From positions 1 through 33,923 of the forward strand of contig DYJZ01000011.1 in assembly GCA_020722885.1 (NCBI GenBank): a stretch of 33,923 bases of DNA, read 5' to 3'. The stretch is from Thermoanaerobaculum aquaticum. GTDB lineage: Bacteria; Acidobacteriota; UBA4820. Below the pieces are notes generated by a model that saw nothing but the letters and a program-made list of their open reading frames with translations, had not been told where the DNA came from and searched no databases. Shown one piece after another: positions 16,192-23,773 of this stretch. The number at the start of each line of letters is the position of its first letter. The first letter of the stretch is position 1. The position numbers and the translations under genes were made by a program.

Positions 16192-17004
16192 ATGGCATTT
16201 TTTTTTAGAAAAGAAGAAAACTACCTGACGCTTATTCAAAAAGGAGATTTCAAAAAGGCAATAAAAGTAATTTTTACGAAACTTAAAGATTTTCCAGGTG
16301 ACCTTACTCTAAAATTAAAACTTGCTGAATGTTATGAGGGACTTAAAGACACCGAAAACGCCGTCAGAGTTTATCTTGATTCTGCAGACGAATTTATAAA
16401 AACTGGAGAGAAGGAAAAAGCGTTTGCGTTATTGAAAAAGGCTCAAAAGATAGATCCTGATAATGAAGAAGTTAATATGAAACTAAATGCTCTTGAAACA
16501 AAAAAAGAGGTTGAAAGTTTTTCTTTCGACATTGAAGTTGAAAAAGGTTCGGAAAGTAAACTGACTTTAAAGCAGCAGGAAATCAAAGAGGTTCTTAAGA
16601 CTATTTTTCCAGTAGGAGAAAACGCTATTTCAAAAATTGCCGAAGCTTTTGAACCAATCTCTTTGCAGGACGGAGAGACGCTTATAAAAGAGGGAGAGGA
16701 AGGGAATTCTCTTTTTGTTGTTATTGAAGGGGAATTGAAGGTTTTCTCAAAAGATTTCGGGGAAGAGCCGATTCAAGTCCTAAATAAAGGAGAAGTGGCT
16801 GGAGAAGTATCTTTTTTAAAGGGTGTTCCGAGAACAGCCACTCTTGTATCTGAAGGAGAAACGAAAGTTGGAGAGCTCAAGGGCGAAAAGGCAAAGGATG
16901 TTTTGACTCCGTTTCCAGAGCTGATGAAAATTCTTGAAGAGATACTCGAAAAAAGGGTATATTTACTGATATCAAAAATGAAGGATGAAAAATTATGGCG
17001 ATAA
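16192..17004 (+). CDS. TPR and cyclic-nucleotide-binding-domain protein
   Basis: This 270-residue cytoplasmic protein has two parts. Residues ~10-105 form tetratricopeptide-like helices ('GDFKKAIKVIFTKLKDFPGD', 'KLAECYEGLKDTENAVRVYL', 'EKAFALLKKAQKIDPDNEEV'). Residues ~135-255 form a cNMP-binding domain with 'IKEGEEGNSLFVVIEGELKV' and a phosphate-binding-cassette-like 'GEVSFLKGVPRTATL' that keeps the Glu and Arg used for cyclic nucleotide binding. There is no helix-turn-helix or kinase, so it is not a CRP-type regulator. It may be a scaffold whose contacts respond to a cyclic nucleotide. It opens the def-fmt-rsmB operon and overlaps def by 10 bases. Function in translation maturation is not established. 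Confidence 0.85.
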   Translation: MAFFFRKEENYLTLIQKGDFKKAIKVIFTKLKDFPGDLTLKLKLAECYEGLKDTENAVRVYLDSADEFIKTGEKEKAFALLKKAQKIDPDNEEVNMKLNALETKKEVESFSFDIEVEKGSESKLTLKQQEIKEVLKTIFPVGENAISKIAEAFEPISLQDGETLIKEGEEGNSLFVVIEGELKVFSKDFGEEPIQVLNKGEVAGEVSFLKGVPRTATLVSEGETKVGELKGEKAKDVLTPFPELMKILEEILEKRVYLLISKMKDEKLWR

Positions 17005-17528
17005 GAGAAATTGTGCTTTATCCATCAGAAGTATTGAGGGAAAAAGCGAAAGAAGTCGAAGTATTTGATGATGAACTTCAAAAACTTCTTGACGATATGG
17101 TCGAAACAATGAGGCATGCGAAAGGCGCAGGGCTTGCTGGAAATCAGGTTGGAGTTCCATTAAGGGTTATTGTCGTTGATTTTGGTGCTTTAGAGGGAAA
17201 AGAGGACATAAAATTCTTTATAAACCCGGAAATTGTTTCAGAGGAGGGTGAGCGTAAAGACACCGAAGGCTGTCTCTCATTCCCGCAAATTTTTGTTGAG
17301 GTGAAAAGACCCAAAAAGATAAAAGTAAGAGCACTCGATAGAGAGGGAAAACCTTTTGAAATAGTAGGGGAAGATTTCCTTTCAAAAGCCTTAAGTCACG
17401 AGATAGATCACCTTAACGGGGTTTTGATGATTGACCATCTTTCTCCCCTGAAGAGGGAATTAACGAAAAAAAGAATAAAAAAAATGATAAAGGAAGGGCA
17501 ATGGGACGATCCTTATCCCCAAAAATAG
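16995..17528 (+). CDS. def: peptide deformylase
   Basis: This 177-residue metalloenzyme removes the formyl group from N-terminal formylmethionine of new proteins. All three family motifs are present: 'GAGLAGNQ' (residues 44-51), 'EGCLS' with metal ligand Cys93 (91-95), and 'HEIDH' with ligands His135 and His139. The sequence 'MAIREIVLYPSEVLREKAKEV' is a standard N-terminus, so the start at 16995, inside the end of the preceding gene, is sound. It is translationally coupled to fmt, whose start overlaps the last 28 bases. The def-fmt order is widely conserved. Confidence 0.97.
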   Translation: MAIREIVLYPSEVLREKAKEVEVFDDELQKLLDDMVETMRHAKGAGLAGNQVGVPLRVIVVDFGALEGKEDIKFFINPEIVSEEGERKDTEGCLSFPQIFVEVKRPKKIKVRALDREGKPFEIVGEDFLSKALSHEIDHLNGVLMIDHLSPLKRELTKKRIKKMIKEGQWDDPYPQK

Positions 17529-18448
17529 TTTTTATGGGGTCGCCCAAATTTGCGGGGGGGATTCTTGAGAGTTTAGTAAAAAAAGGGATGGTTCCTTCTG
17601 CTGTTTTTACTCAGGAAGACAAGAAGGGTGAAAGAGGAAGAAAAATTCTTGAAACTGATGTGAAAAAAATTGCGAAATCATATAGTATTCCTGTTTATCA
17701 ACCTAAAAAACTAAACGATGATGAAGTAATTCAAAATCTGAAAAAATTGGAACCAGATTTTATTGTAGTTGCCGCTTATGGAAAAATTTTGCCAGAAACT
17801 GTTCTCAAGATTCCCGGAATTGCTCCCGTAAATGTTCACGCATCTATTCTTCCGAGATGGAGAGGGGCCTCTCCAATACACCATTCGATCCTGTACGGAG
17901 ACAAATCTACAGGAATAACAATAATGAAAATGGATAAAGGAATTGATACAGGACCACTCTATTTTGTTAGTAAAGAGTTAGAAATAGACAAAAAGGATAC
18001 GCTTCTTACACTCACTGAAAAACTTACAAAACTTGCGGCTGAAATTCTTCCGGAAATTCTTTTAAAAATAAAAGATGGAGAACTGAAAGAAACCGAACAA
18101 AAGAAAGAGGGGATTACCTATGCTCCAAGAATTAAGAAAGAGGATGGACATATTGACTTTTCAAGGGAAGCTGAATTCATTGAAAGGATGGTAAGAGCAT
18201 TTAATCCCTGGCCGAGATGCTATTTCTTTCTTCAAGGAAAAAGAATAACCGTTTATGAATCAGAAATTGTTTACGATATTAAAAATAGTGATTATGGGAT
18301 TCTTCTTTCGTCTAAAGATATGGTTTTTTCCTGTGGAAATAAAACAGCGATAAGATTCTGCAGGGTTCAGATGGAAGGGAAAAAAATTGTTTCGGGAAAA
18401 GATTTTCTAAGAGGATTTAAAGTTGATGCGGGGGAAAAAGTCAAATAA
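17501..18448 (+). CDS. fmt: methionyl-tRNA formyltransferase
   Basis: This 315-residue enzyme formylates initiator Met-tRNA using 10-formyltetrahydrofolate, the reaction whose product def later acts on. Evidence: N-terminal 'IVFMGSPKFAGGILE', the catalytic region 'NVHASILPRWRGASPIHHSI' with His113, and 'MDKGIDTGP' with Asp149. A C-terminal OB-like domain follows at ~205-310 ('INPWPRCYFF'-type segment). Family length is about 310. The ATG at 17501 is chosen because AGGAAGG lies just upstream and because the conserved IVFMG strand needs residues before the next ATG at 17534. It overlaps def by 28 bases and rsmB by 23 bases. Confidence 0.96.
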   Translation: MGRSLSPKIVFMGSPKFAGGILESLVKKGMVPSAVFTQEDKKGERGRKILETDVKKIAKSYSIPVYQPKKLNDDEVIQNLKKLEPDFIVVAAYGKILPETVLKIPGIAPVNVHASILPRWRGASPIHHSILYGDKSTGITIMKMDKGIDTGPLYFVSKELEIDKKDTLLTLTEKLTKLAAEILPEILLKIKDGELKETEQKKEGITYAPRIKKEDGHIDFSREAEFIERMVRAFNPWPRCYFFLQGKRITVYESEIVYDIKNSDYGILLSSKDMVFSCGNKTAIRFCRVQMEGKKIVSGKDFLRGFKVDAGEKVK

Positions 18449-19823
18449 AGCAATTAAAAACAGGAAAAATGTTGAAGTAATAAAATCTTCTGCTTTCAAC
18501 CTTCGTCTTATGGCGGCTGAAATCCTTAATGATATTCTTTTTAAGGGAAAAAAACTTAAAACATTGATTGAGGAAAAACAGGGAATTTTTCAAAAAGAGA
18601 GCGACAGGGCGCTTTTGAAAGAGATTGTTTACGGTTCTTTGAGACAGATACCTTTCCTCGATTTCGCAATTGAGAATTTTGCAGAAAGAAGTTTGTCTGA
18701 AACAGAACCAATTATCTTATCAATTCTAAGAATAGGTGCATACCAGATTTTTTTTCTCGAGAAAATACCTTTTTATGCTGCCGTCAATGAATGCGTTGAG
18801 GCGACAAAAATTCCTGGATTTAAAAAAGCTGCGGGGTTTGTAAATTCTATCTTAAGAAAAATAGCCGAGAAAAAGGAAGAGCTATTTTCTCTTTCATATT
18901 CAAAACCATTTCCCGACTCTCTTGCCATAAAGTATGGAATGCCGCTCTGGATAGTAAAAAGATACATTAAAATATTTGGTGAGGAAGAGGCGGAAAAAAT
19001 ACTTGAAAGCTATAATACGCCTTCAAAAAATTCTATAGTTTTTACCTCTGTCAAAGATTTTGTTGCCTCTCAATGCTATTTAAAAAACTTAATTCTTGAA
19101 AAGAATGAAATTTTTGACTTAACTTTCTGGGTTAAAAACGGAAATGTTTCACAAAATGAGGCTTTTAATAAAGGCCTGTTTTACATTTGCGATCCAGCTT
19201 CTCAAATACCTTCGATTGCACTTCCTGTCAAAGAAAATTCTTTTTCACTTGATTGTTGTGCCGCACCAGGGACGAAGACCATTTTAATCTTAAAAAAACT
19301 CCCCCCAAATTCTTTTCTTTTTTCTTCAGATTTTTCAAAGGGAAGACTCAAGCAATTAAGAGAAAACAAAGAGAGATACTCTCTTGAAAATGTTTACATA
19401 GTTGCAGGAGATATGGTAAACGGTTTTTGTTTTAAAGAAAAGTTCTTTTCGGTTTTACTGGACGCTCCCTGCTCATCGATGGGAACTTTAAAAAAAAACC
19501 CGGAAATAAGGTGGCAGATTAGCGAGGAAAGAATAATCAGGGAGAGCCAAAGGCAGATAGAAATGCTAAAAAAGGCGGCAGAAACTGTGTGCAAAGGAGG
19601 GTTTCTTCTTTATTCTGTATGTTCGATTGAAAAAGAGGAAACACTGGATGTTATAGAGCAGTTTTTAACGGAGAATAAAGAATTTTCAAAGGGAAAACTT
19701 GAAATTGACGAGAAAATCAAAAAAGCCTTTACTATGATTGAAGATTTTTCAATTATTAGCAAACCATATCAGCACCGGGGAGATGGTTTTTTTGTGGCTC
19801 TTTTAAGGAAAAAAAATGGCTAA
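18426..19823 (+). CDS. rsmB: 16S rRNA (cytosine-C5) methyltransferase RsmB
   Basis: This SAM-dependent methyltransferase of 465 residues modifies a cytosine of 16S rRNA (C967 in E. coli). An N-terminal NusB-like RNA-binding domain (~residues 22-150, 'RLMAAEILNDILF', 'AVNECVEATKIPGFKKAAGFVNSILR') precedes the Fmu/Nop2 catalytic domain. That domain has the SAM site 'DCCAAPGTKT' near 276, 'LDAPCSSMGTLKKNPEIRW' with Cys349, and 'YSVCSIEKEE' with Cys399, the two conserved cysteines of the family. The ATG at 18426 follows a TTG at 18423; either could start translation inside the end of fmt. The def-fmt-rsmB order is a common arrangement. Confidence 0.94.
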   Translation: MRGKKSNKAIKNRKNVEVIKSSAFNLRLMAAEILNDILFKGKKLKTLIEEKQGIFQKESDRALLKEIVYGSLRQIPFLDFAIENFAERSLSETEPIILSILRIGAYQIFFLEKIPFYAAVNECVEATKIPGFKKAAGFVNSILRKIAEKKEELFSLSYSKPFPDSLAIKYGMPLWIVKRYIKIFGEEEAEKILESYNTPSKNSIVFTSVKDFVASQCYLKNLILEKNEIFDLTFWVKNGNVSQNEAFNKGLFYICDPASQIPSIALPVKENSFSLDCCAAPGTKTILILKKLPPNSFLFSSDFSKGRLKQLRENKERYSLENVYIVAGDMVNGFCFKEKFFSVLLDAPCSSMGTLKKNPEIRWQISEERIIRESQRQIEMLKKAAETVCKGGFLLYSVCSIEKEETLDVIEQFLTENKEFSKGKLEIDEKIKKAFTMIEDFSIISKPYQHRGDGFFVALLRKKNG

Positions 19824-20454
19824 CATAGAAATAGAAATAGATGAAATAAAAATTGGCTTGCTCTTTATCAAGAATGCAGATGTCTTTAAAAGTGATAATT
19901 TATTCAGGGAATTTTTAATCCAGAATATTTCAGAAACCATAAGATCTGAAAGAGATGAAATCTTAAAAAAAAGCGTAAGAGATATGTTGAGGTATGGGAA
20001 ATATAGACCCTCTGGAAGGGGAAAACCAGCGAGCGAATATCTATGGGAAGCGGCACAAAAAGGCAGCTTTCCTTTTATTAACAATTTTGTTGATGCATTA
20101 AATTTCGTTTCTCTCAAAAGCGGTCTTCCTGTTTCACTTATTGATACAAAAAAAGCGGGGACAGAAAATTTCAGAATAAGAAGGGGACGAGAAGGCGAAT
20201 TTTATGATTTCAATAGTTCGGGACAGATTCTGCACCTTGAAGACCTGCTTCTTGCAGCCACTCTTGAGGAAGATATGCCTGTAGCAACTCCGGTGAAAGA
20301 TAGCCAGAAAACAAAAATTGATGAAAAAAGTAAGGAATTTGTTGCCTTAATTTACTCTCCTTTAAGTGCAGGAAAGTTTCTCAGAGAGGTGGTTGAAACT
20401 CTCTCAGATTACTACAAAAAATGGGGTGAAGTTTGTGAGCAAAAAATATTCTGA
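19816..20454 (+). CDS. B3/B4 tRNA-binding-domain protein (PheRS beta-like)
   Basis: This 212-residue protein resembles the B3/B4 domain found in the beta subunit of phenylalanyl-tRNA synthetase and in stand-alone COG3382-type proteins. Indicators are 'FINNFVDALNFVSLKSGLPVSLIDTKKAG', 'IRRGREGEFYDFNSSG' and 'VKDSQKTKIDEKSKEFVALIYSP'. Stand-alone B3/B4 proteins lack a catalytic synthetase core, and their role (tRNA editing or binding has been suggested) is not settled. The ATG at 19816 overlaps the rsmB stop by 8 bases, so it is the last gene of the translation-maturation operon. A new promoter for the pilin genes follows at ~20535. The family call rests on pattern recognition. Confidence 0.75.
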   Translation: MANIEIEIDEIKIGLLFIKNADVFKSDNLFREFLIQNISETIRSERDEILKKSVRDMLRYGKYRPSGRGKPASEYLWEAAQKGSFPFINNFVDALNFVSLKSGLPVSLIDTKKAGTENFRIRRGREGEFYDFNSSGQILHLEDLLLAATLEEDMPVATPVKDSQKTKIDEKSKEFVALIYSPLSAGKFLREVVETLSDYYKKWGEVCEQKIF

Positions 20455-20532
20455 TATGTTACAAAAGGTATCAATATTAGAAAAAATTTTTTTATCCTGT
20501 ATTTAAGTTTTTTAATTTCAACTAGTTAAGTT

Positions 20533-20541
20533 TGGTATGAT
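20533..20541 (+). promoter_or_regulatory. extended -10 promoter of the minor-pilin operon
   Basis: TGGTATGAT at 20533-20541 is an extended -10 in the 116-base gap before the first pilin gene. A weak TTAATT lies 18 bases upstream of the hexamer. The GGAGG ribosome site is at 20561-20565 region and the ATG at 20571. Confidence 0.45.
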
Positions 20542-20570
20542 GATTGCTTATTTTAAAAACGGAGGCTGAA

Positions 20571-21284
20571 ATGGTTAGTGGCTATTTTAAAAAAGAAAAA
20601 GGTTTTACATTGCTTGAGGTTCTTATTGTTCTTGTTATCCTGTCGATAATTGCGATGATAGCTACAATCAATGTTAGCAGTGCTCTTAAAAGAAGCAGGC
20701 TCGAAGCGGCAGGGAACCAGGTTCAAAGCTTTGTTGAAAGTGCTTCTATTTATGCAAGAGAAAAGTCAAGAGGAGTTTTTGTCTGGTTACACAATGCTCC
20801 GGCTCCAGGTGGGGGAGGAGGCAACTGGTGGTATTGCTACCTTATTGAAGATACTAACAGAAATGATACTTTAGATTATCAAATTATCAATCCCAATGCT
20901 GTTCCTCCGGGGGCAGGAACCGCGGCTGACGGGGATAACTATATTATGTCAGAAAAAGTAGGTATTGAAGGAGGGGTAGCATTGCCCTCTGACATTGTTA
21001 TTGCTAACACGAATCAGGCAGATCCAACTTCCTGGGGAGGCAGGCATACCTGGCCCGTTCCCAATGCTTTTCCAGACGATTATCTTCTTCTATGTGATCC
21101 GAGGGCTCTGGCTTTCAATCCAAATAGCGGGACACAGATTATGCAACCTTCCATAATTTCTCTTACCCATATAGAAATGCTGGATGATACAGGAAATCCT
21201 GGAGGTTCACTTCATCCCAATTTTAGATTTGACTTAACCGTTTCCCCGCTCTGGCACACAAAACTTGACAAGGTTTTATATTAG
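20571..21284 (+). CDS. FimT/GspH-like type IV minor pseudopilin
   Basis: This 237-residue prepilin-like protein has a 10-residue charged leader, a peptidase site 'KEKG|FTLLEVLIV' with Gly11 before cleavage and Glu at +5, and a hydrophobic helix to about residue 35. The C-terminal part resembles GspH/FimT pseudopilins ('ARALAFNPNSGTQ' type region, short acidic loop 'DTNRNDTLD'). Such proteins prime pilus or pseudopilus assembly at the inner membrane. The ATG at 20571 is preferred over an upstream in-frame TTG because GGAGG lies 6 bases before it. It heads the operon of four prepilin-like genes plus pilY1; the next gene begins 13 bases after its TAG stop. Confidence 0.85.
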   Translation: MVSGYFKKEKGFTLLEVLIVLVILSIIAMIATINVSSALKRSRLEAAGNQVQSFVESASIYAREKSRGVFVWLHNAPAPGGGGGNWWYCYLIEDTNRNDTLDYQIINPNAVPPGAGTAADGDNYIMSEKVGIEGGVALPSDIVIANTNQADPTSWGGRHTWPVPNAFPDDYLLLCDPRALAFNPNSGTQIMQPSIISLTHIEMLDDTGNPGGSLHPNFRFDLTVSPLWHTKLDKVLY

Positions 21285-21297
21285 GAGGAAGTTTGCT

Positions 21298-21864
21298 ATG
21301 GAAGAGAAGAGAAAATTTATTAAACTGGTAAATATGGTTCTAAAAGTATTTAAGAGCAATTTAGAGAAAGAAAAAGGAAGCAGCCTCGTCGAGATCCTCT
21401 TTGCAGTTGCGATATTGTCAATTTTGATGATAGGAATACTTCAAATGTTTTCCTATGCATTCGTAATTAACCAGAGGTCATCTCAAAAAACTTTTCAGGC
21501 TTATAAATGCCAGCAGGTTGCTGAACTTATAAGGCTTGACAGACAACTGGAAATACAATGGGAAGTTGTTCCCAATAATGGAGTTGTTTTTGCTGATAAC
21601 ACAATCTATGCCTTACCCTATGTAGCTTCAGACCCAAACTGGGATTATTGGGGTCCTGGTGGTGCCAATGTGATAGAAGAGCCAGGTGGGCAGTACAGAA
21701 TATTTGTCAGGGTGAACCAGCCAGCCGGAACATCTGTGTGGGATGTGAGAATAGCGGCTGTTTCTGCAAAAGAGTATCTTGAAAAGGGATCACCGGCTAA
21801 TCCTTGGGAAGGTGCCGGAATCGCATTAAGGAGGGTTGAATATGTTACAAGAATACCGCAGTAA
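21298..21864 (+). CDS. pilV: PilV-like type IV minor pilin
   Basis: This 188-residue protein has a class-III prepilin signal 'KEKG|SSLVEILFAVAILSIL': Gly27 before cleavage, Ser at +1 and Glu at +5, then one hydrophobic helix. The leader of 27 residues is long for a type IVa pilin. The ATG at 21298 has AGGAGG 8 bases upstream, so the long leader appears genuine. By order (after FimT/GspH, before PilW) and the 'SLVEILFAVAILS' type of N-terminus it corresponds to PilV. The globular part is not diagnostic. It overlaps the pilW-like gene by 23 bases, so coupling is likely. Confidence 0.8.
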   Translation: MEEKRKFIKLVNMVLKVFKSNLEKEKGSSLVEILFAVAILSILMIGILQMFSYAFVINQRSSQKTFQAYKCQQVAELIRLDRQLEIQWEVVPNNGVVFADNTIYALPYVASDPNWDYWGPGGANVIEEPGGQYRIFVRVNQPAGTSVWDVRIAAVSAKEYLEKGSPANPWEGAGIALRRVEYVTRIPQ

Positions 21865-23086
21865 AAAAGAAAAAGGATTTACTCTCATAGAAGTTTCAGT
21901 TTCACTTTTAATTCTCGTCATTGTTCTTGCTCTTTCTTTGTCGCTTCTTTTTTCTATGCAGGGATTTGCGAGAAGGCAGAGGCAGTTTGCAGAGCCGAGG
22001 CAAGGTGCCAGAAGGGCAATGGATTATATAAGCAGTTATTTGAGAGCTGCTACTGATGGAAACTATAATCGTGAAAATCCCAATGCCATTGTTGTCTGGT
22101 ATAAAATTGGAGAAACTCCCACTCAGGCAACTTACAACAATGTTATAGATCCCAATCTTGCAGAACCAGGAACTGATCTTATTACATTTGGAAGGAGTGA
22201 AGGTGGAGGAAACATAATGATTTCTCAATGGTCAGGGGGGGGTACCTTTTCTAACGCATCAAGTATAAGAGTTCATTTTAGAGAAGGTTGCCCCGATATG
22301 ATTACGGGAGGGAATAATCAACTCAATATGCTTAAATTTATGCAAGTGACCGGCTGCACAGGAGATCCGAGTTGTCATACGGGTAATTTCCCCTGTCCTT
22401 CCTGTACCAGTAAAGTTCTGACTGTTGTTGATCCACAGGGAGATTACGCCTTTTTGCAGATAACGGGATACCAGCGCAGCGATTGTAATCCTTCTCAACC
22501 CTTTTAGGAAATACGCGTTACCGCAAATCCTGGTCAATCACAGGTCAACCCTCCAGGAGATAGGGGAGTATCCTGCGCAACAGGTGTTACAAGTACCACT
22601 GCCCCCTCCTGCAAAATCGGGGAAGGGGTCAATTATATGGCTTTCAGAATAAAGAGGGACAACAACGGTATCCCTCAACTTCAGCAGAAGGATGGGCTCT
22701 TCAATCCAAACACCGACAATGGAGGAGCACAGGACACTTTTGTTCCCCTTCTTGACAATATAGAGGATTTGCAGATCGCATATATTTACAATGACGGTCA
22801 GATTTTTAACGATGGAATACAGAATCTGATCGATTTAGGCTATAGTGGTGGGGTGCCTTCTCAGGCTAACACTCAGGCACCTGTTCCACCACAAGATATA
22901 ACAAATGTCATTGGAATAAGGGTTTCAGTAACTGCTCTTGCAAACACACCAGTTTCTTTTACCGAAAGAGCAAAATTTTTCAGACCCGCTTCTGAAGACA
23001 GAGCCGAAGATCAAAACAGGGATAGGTTTTATCACTATCGTCTTACAAATAGTGTAATGCTTAGAAACAGGAACCTTGGAGGTTGA
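21842..23086 (+). pseudogene. pilW: PilW-like minor pilin gene interrupted by one in-frame TAG
   Basis: The first part (21842-22504, 221 codons) starts at an ATG with AAGGAGG upstream and encodes a prepilin: 'KEKG|FTLIEVSVSLLILVI', Gly12 before cleavage, Glu at +5. A TAG at 22505-22507 interrupts it. The same frame then stays open from 22508 to the TGA at 23084. It includes 'NIEDLQIAYIYNDGQ', 'VIGIRVSVTALAN' and the terminal 'NSVMLRNRNL', typical of PilW-type C-termini. Only one base separates the two parts from a single 414-codon gene. An ATG at 22637 with AAGGGG upstream could re-start translation of the distal part. Possible readings are a nonsense mutation, a sequencing error, a split gene with re-initiation, or stop read-through. 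TAG ends other genes here, so the code itself is standard. Confidence 0.8.
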
Positions 23087-23087
23087 T

Positions 23088-23759
23088 ATGAAAACAAATA
23101 ATGAAAAGGGAAGTGCTCTTATAACGGTAATTCTTGTTGTTCTCGTTCTTACTATGGTTGGGATAGCCTCACTCTTCTTTATGACCACAGAGGAGAGAAT
23201 AACAAATACAGCAAGACTCGAGAAAATTGCTTTTTATGCTGCTGAAATAGGCTTGAGAAGGGCGGAGACATCAATTCGTAGTCAATATAGCGTCAATCCT
23301 AATTGTCTTACAAATATGCTATCTTACAATCCAGGGGTGCAAAGCGAGTGGACAGTGCTTCAAGTTCCAGGTTGTGCGGCAACAACTTCAATGCACGATA
23401 CGGCTGTCGTTTTTACCGACCCAACGGATCTTGAAGTGCAGGCTCAAAGGCAGGATCCTGCTTTAGCTTTAATTGATCCAGATAATTCTGCTATCCCCCC
23501 GGCAGAAATGAGAGGATTTCTTGTGGATAATCAGGGATATGTAAGCACTTACAATCTTTACTTAAGAAATGACGATGATGAGTCGAGCGACACTATAGAT
23601 GGAAACGGTATAGTAAATGCTATTTCTGTTGGGCTTGTGGTGACACCCACAGGACAGGTGATTAGAAAGGTTCTTGAAGAAGGAATTGCCCCTGTTGGAG
23701 CTGGAGGCGCGGGCTTCCTGTTTCAAAAGGGAAGAAATATGGGCGGAACAGGCGCATAA
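23088..23759 (+). CDS. pilX: PilX-like type IV minor pilin
   Basis: This 223-residue protein has a very short leader and site 'NNEKG|SALITVILVVLVLTMVG' followed by 'TTEERITNTARLEKIAFYAAEIGLRRAE'. That is the PilX N-terminal pattern: no Glu at +5, and a conserved 'A..A.E.GL..A' helix after the membrane segment. PilX is part of the minor pilin complex that primes pilus assembly together with PilV, PilW and PilY1. The ATG at 23088 has GGAGG 5 bases upstream and begins 1 base after the pilW-frame stop. pilY1 begins 14 bases after its own stop. Confidence 0.85.
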   Translation: MKTNNEKGSALITVILVVLVLTMVGIASLFFMTTEERITNTARLEKIAFYAAEIGLRRAETSIRSQYSVNPNCLTNMLSYNPGVQSEWTVLQVPGCAATTSMHDTAVVFTDPTDLEVQAQRQDPALALIDPDNSAIPPAEMRGFLVDNQGYVSTYNLYLRNDDDESSDTIDGNGIVNAISVGLVVTPTGQVIRKVLEEGIAPVGAGGAGFLFQKGRNMGGTGA

Positions 23760-23773
23760 GAAGGGAGGCGGCA

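Noticed and set aside
22505-22507. Genome-wide reassignment of TAG to an amino acid
   Set aside because: Several unrelated genes in the window end at TAG with the next gene's ribosome site right after, so TAG is a normal stop.
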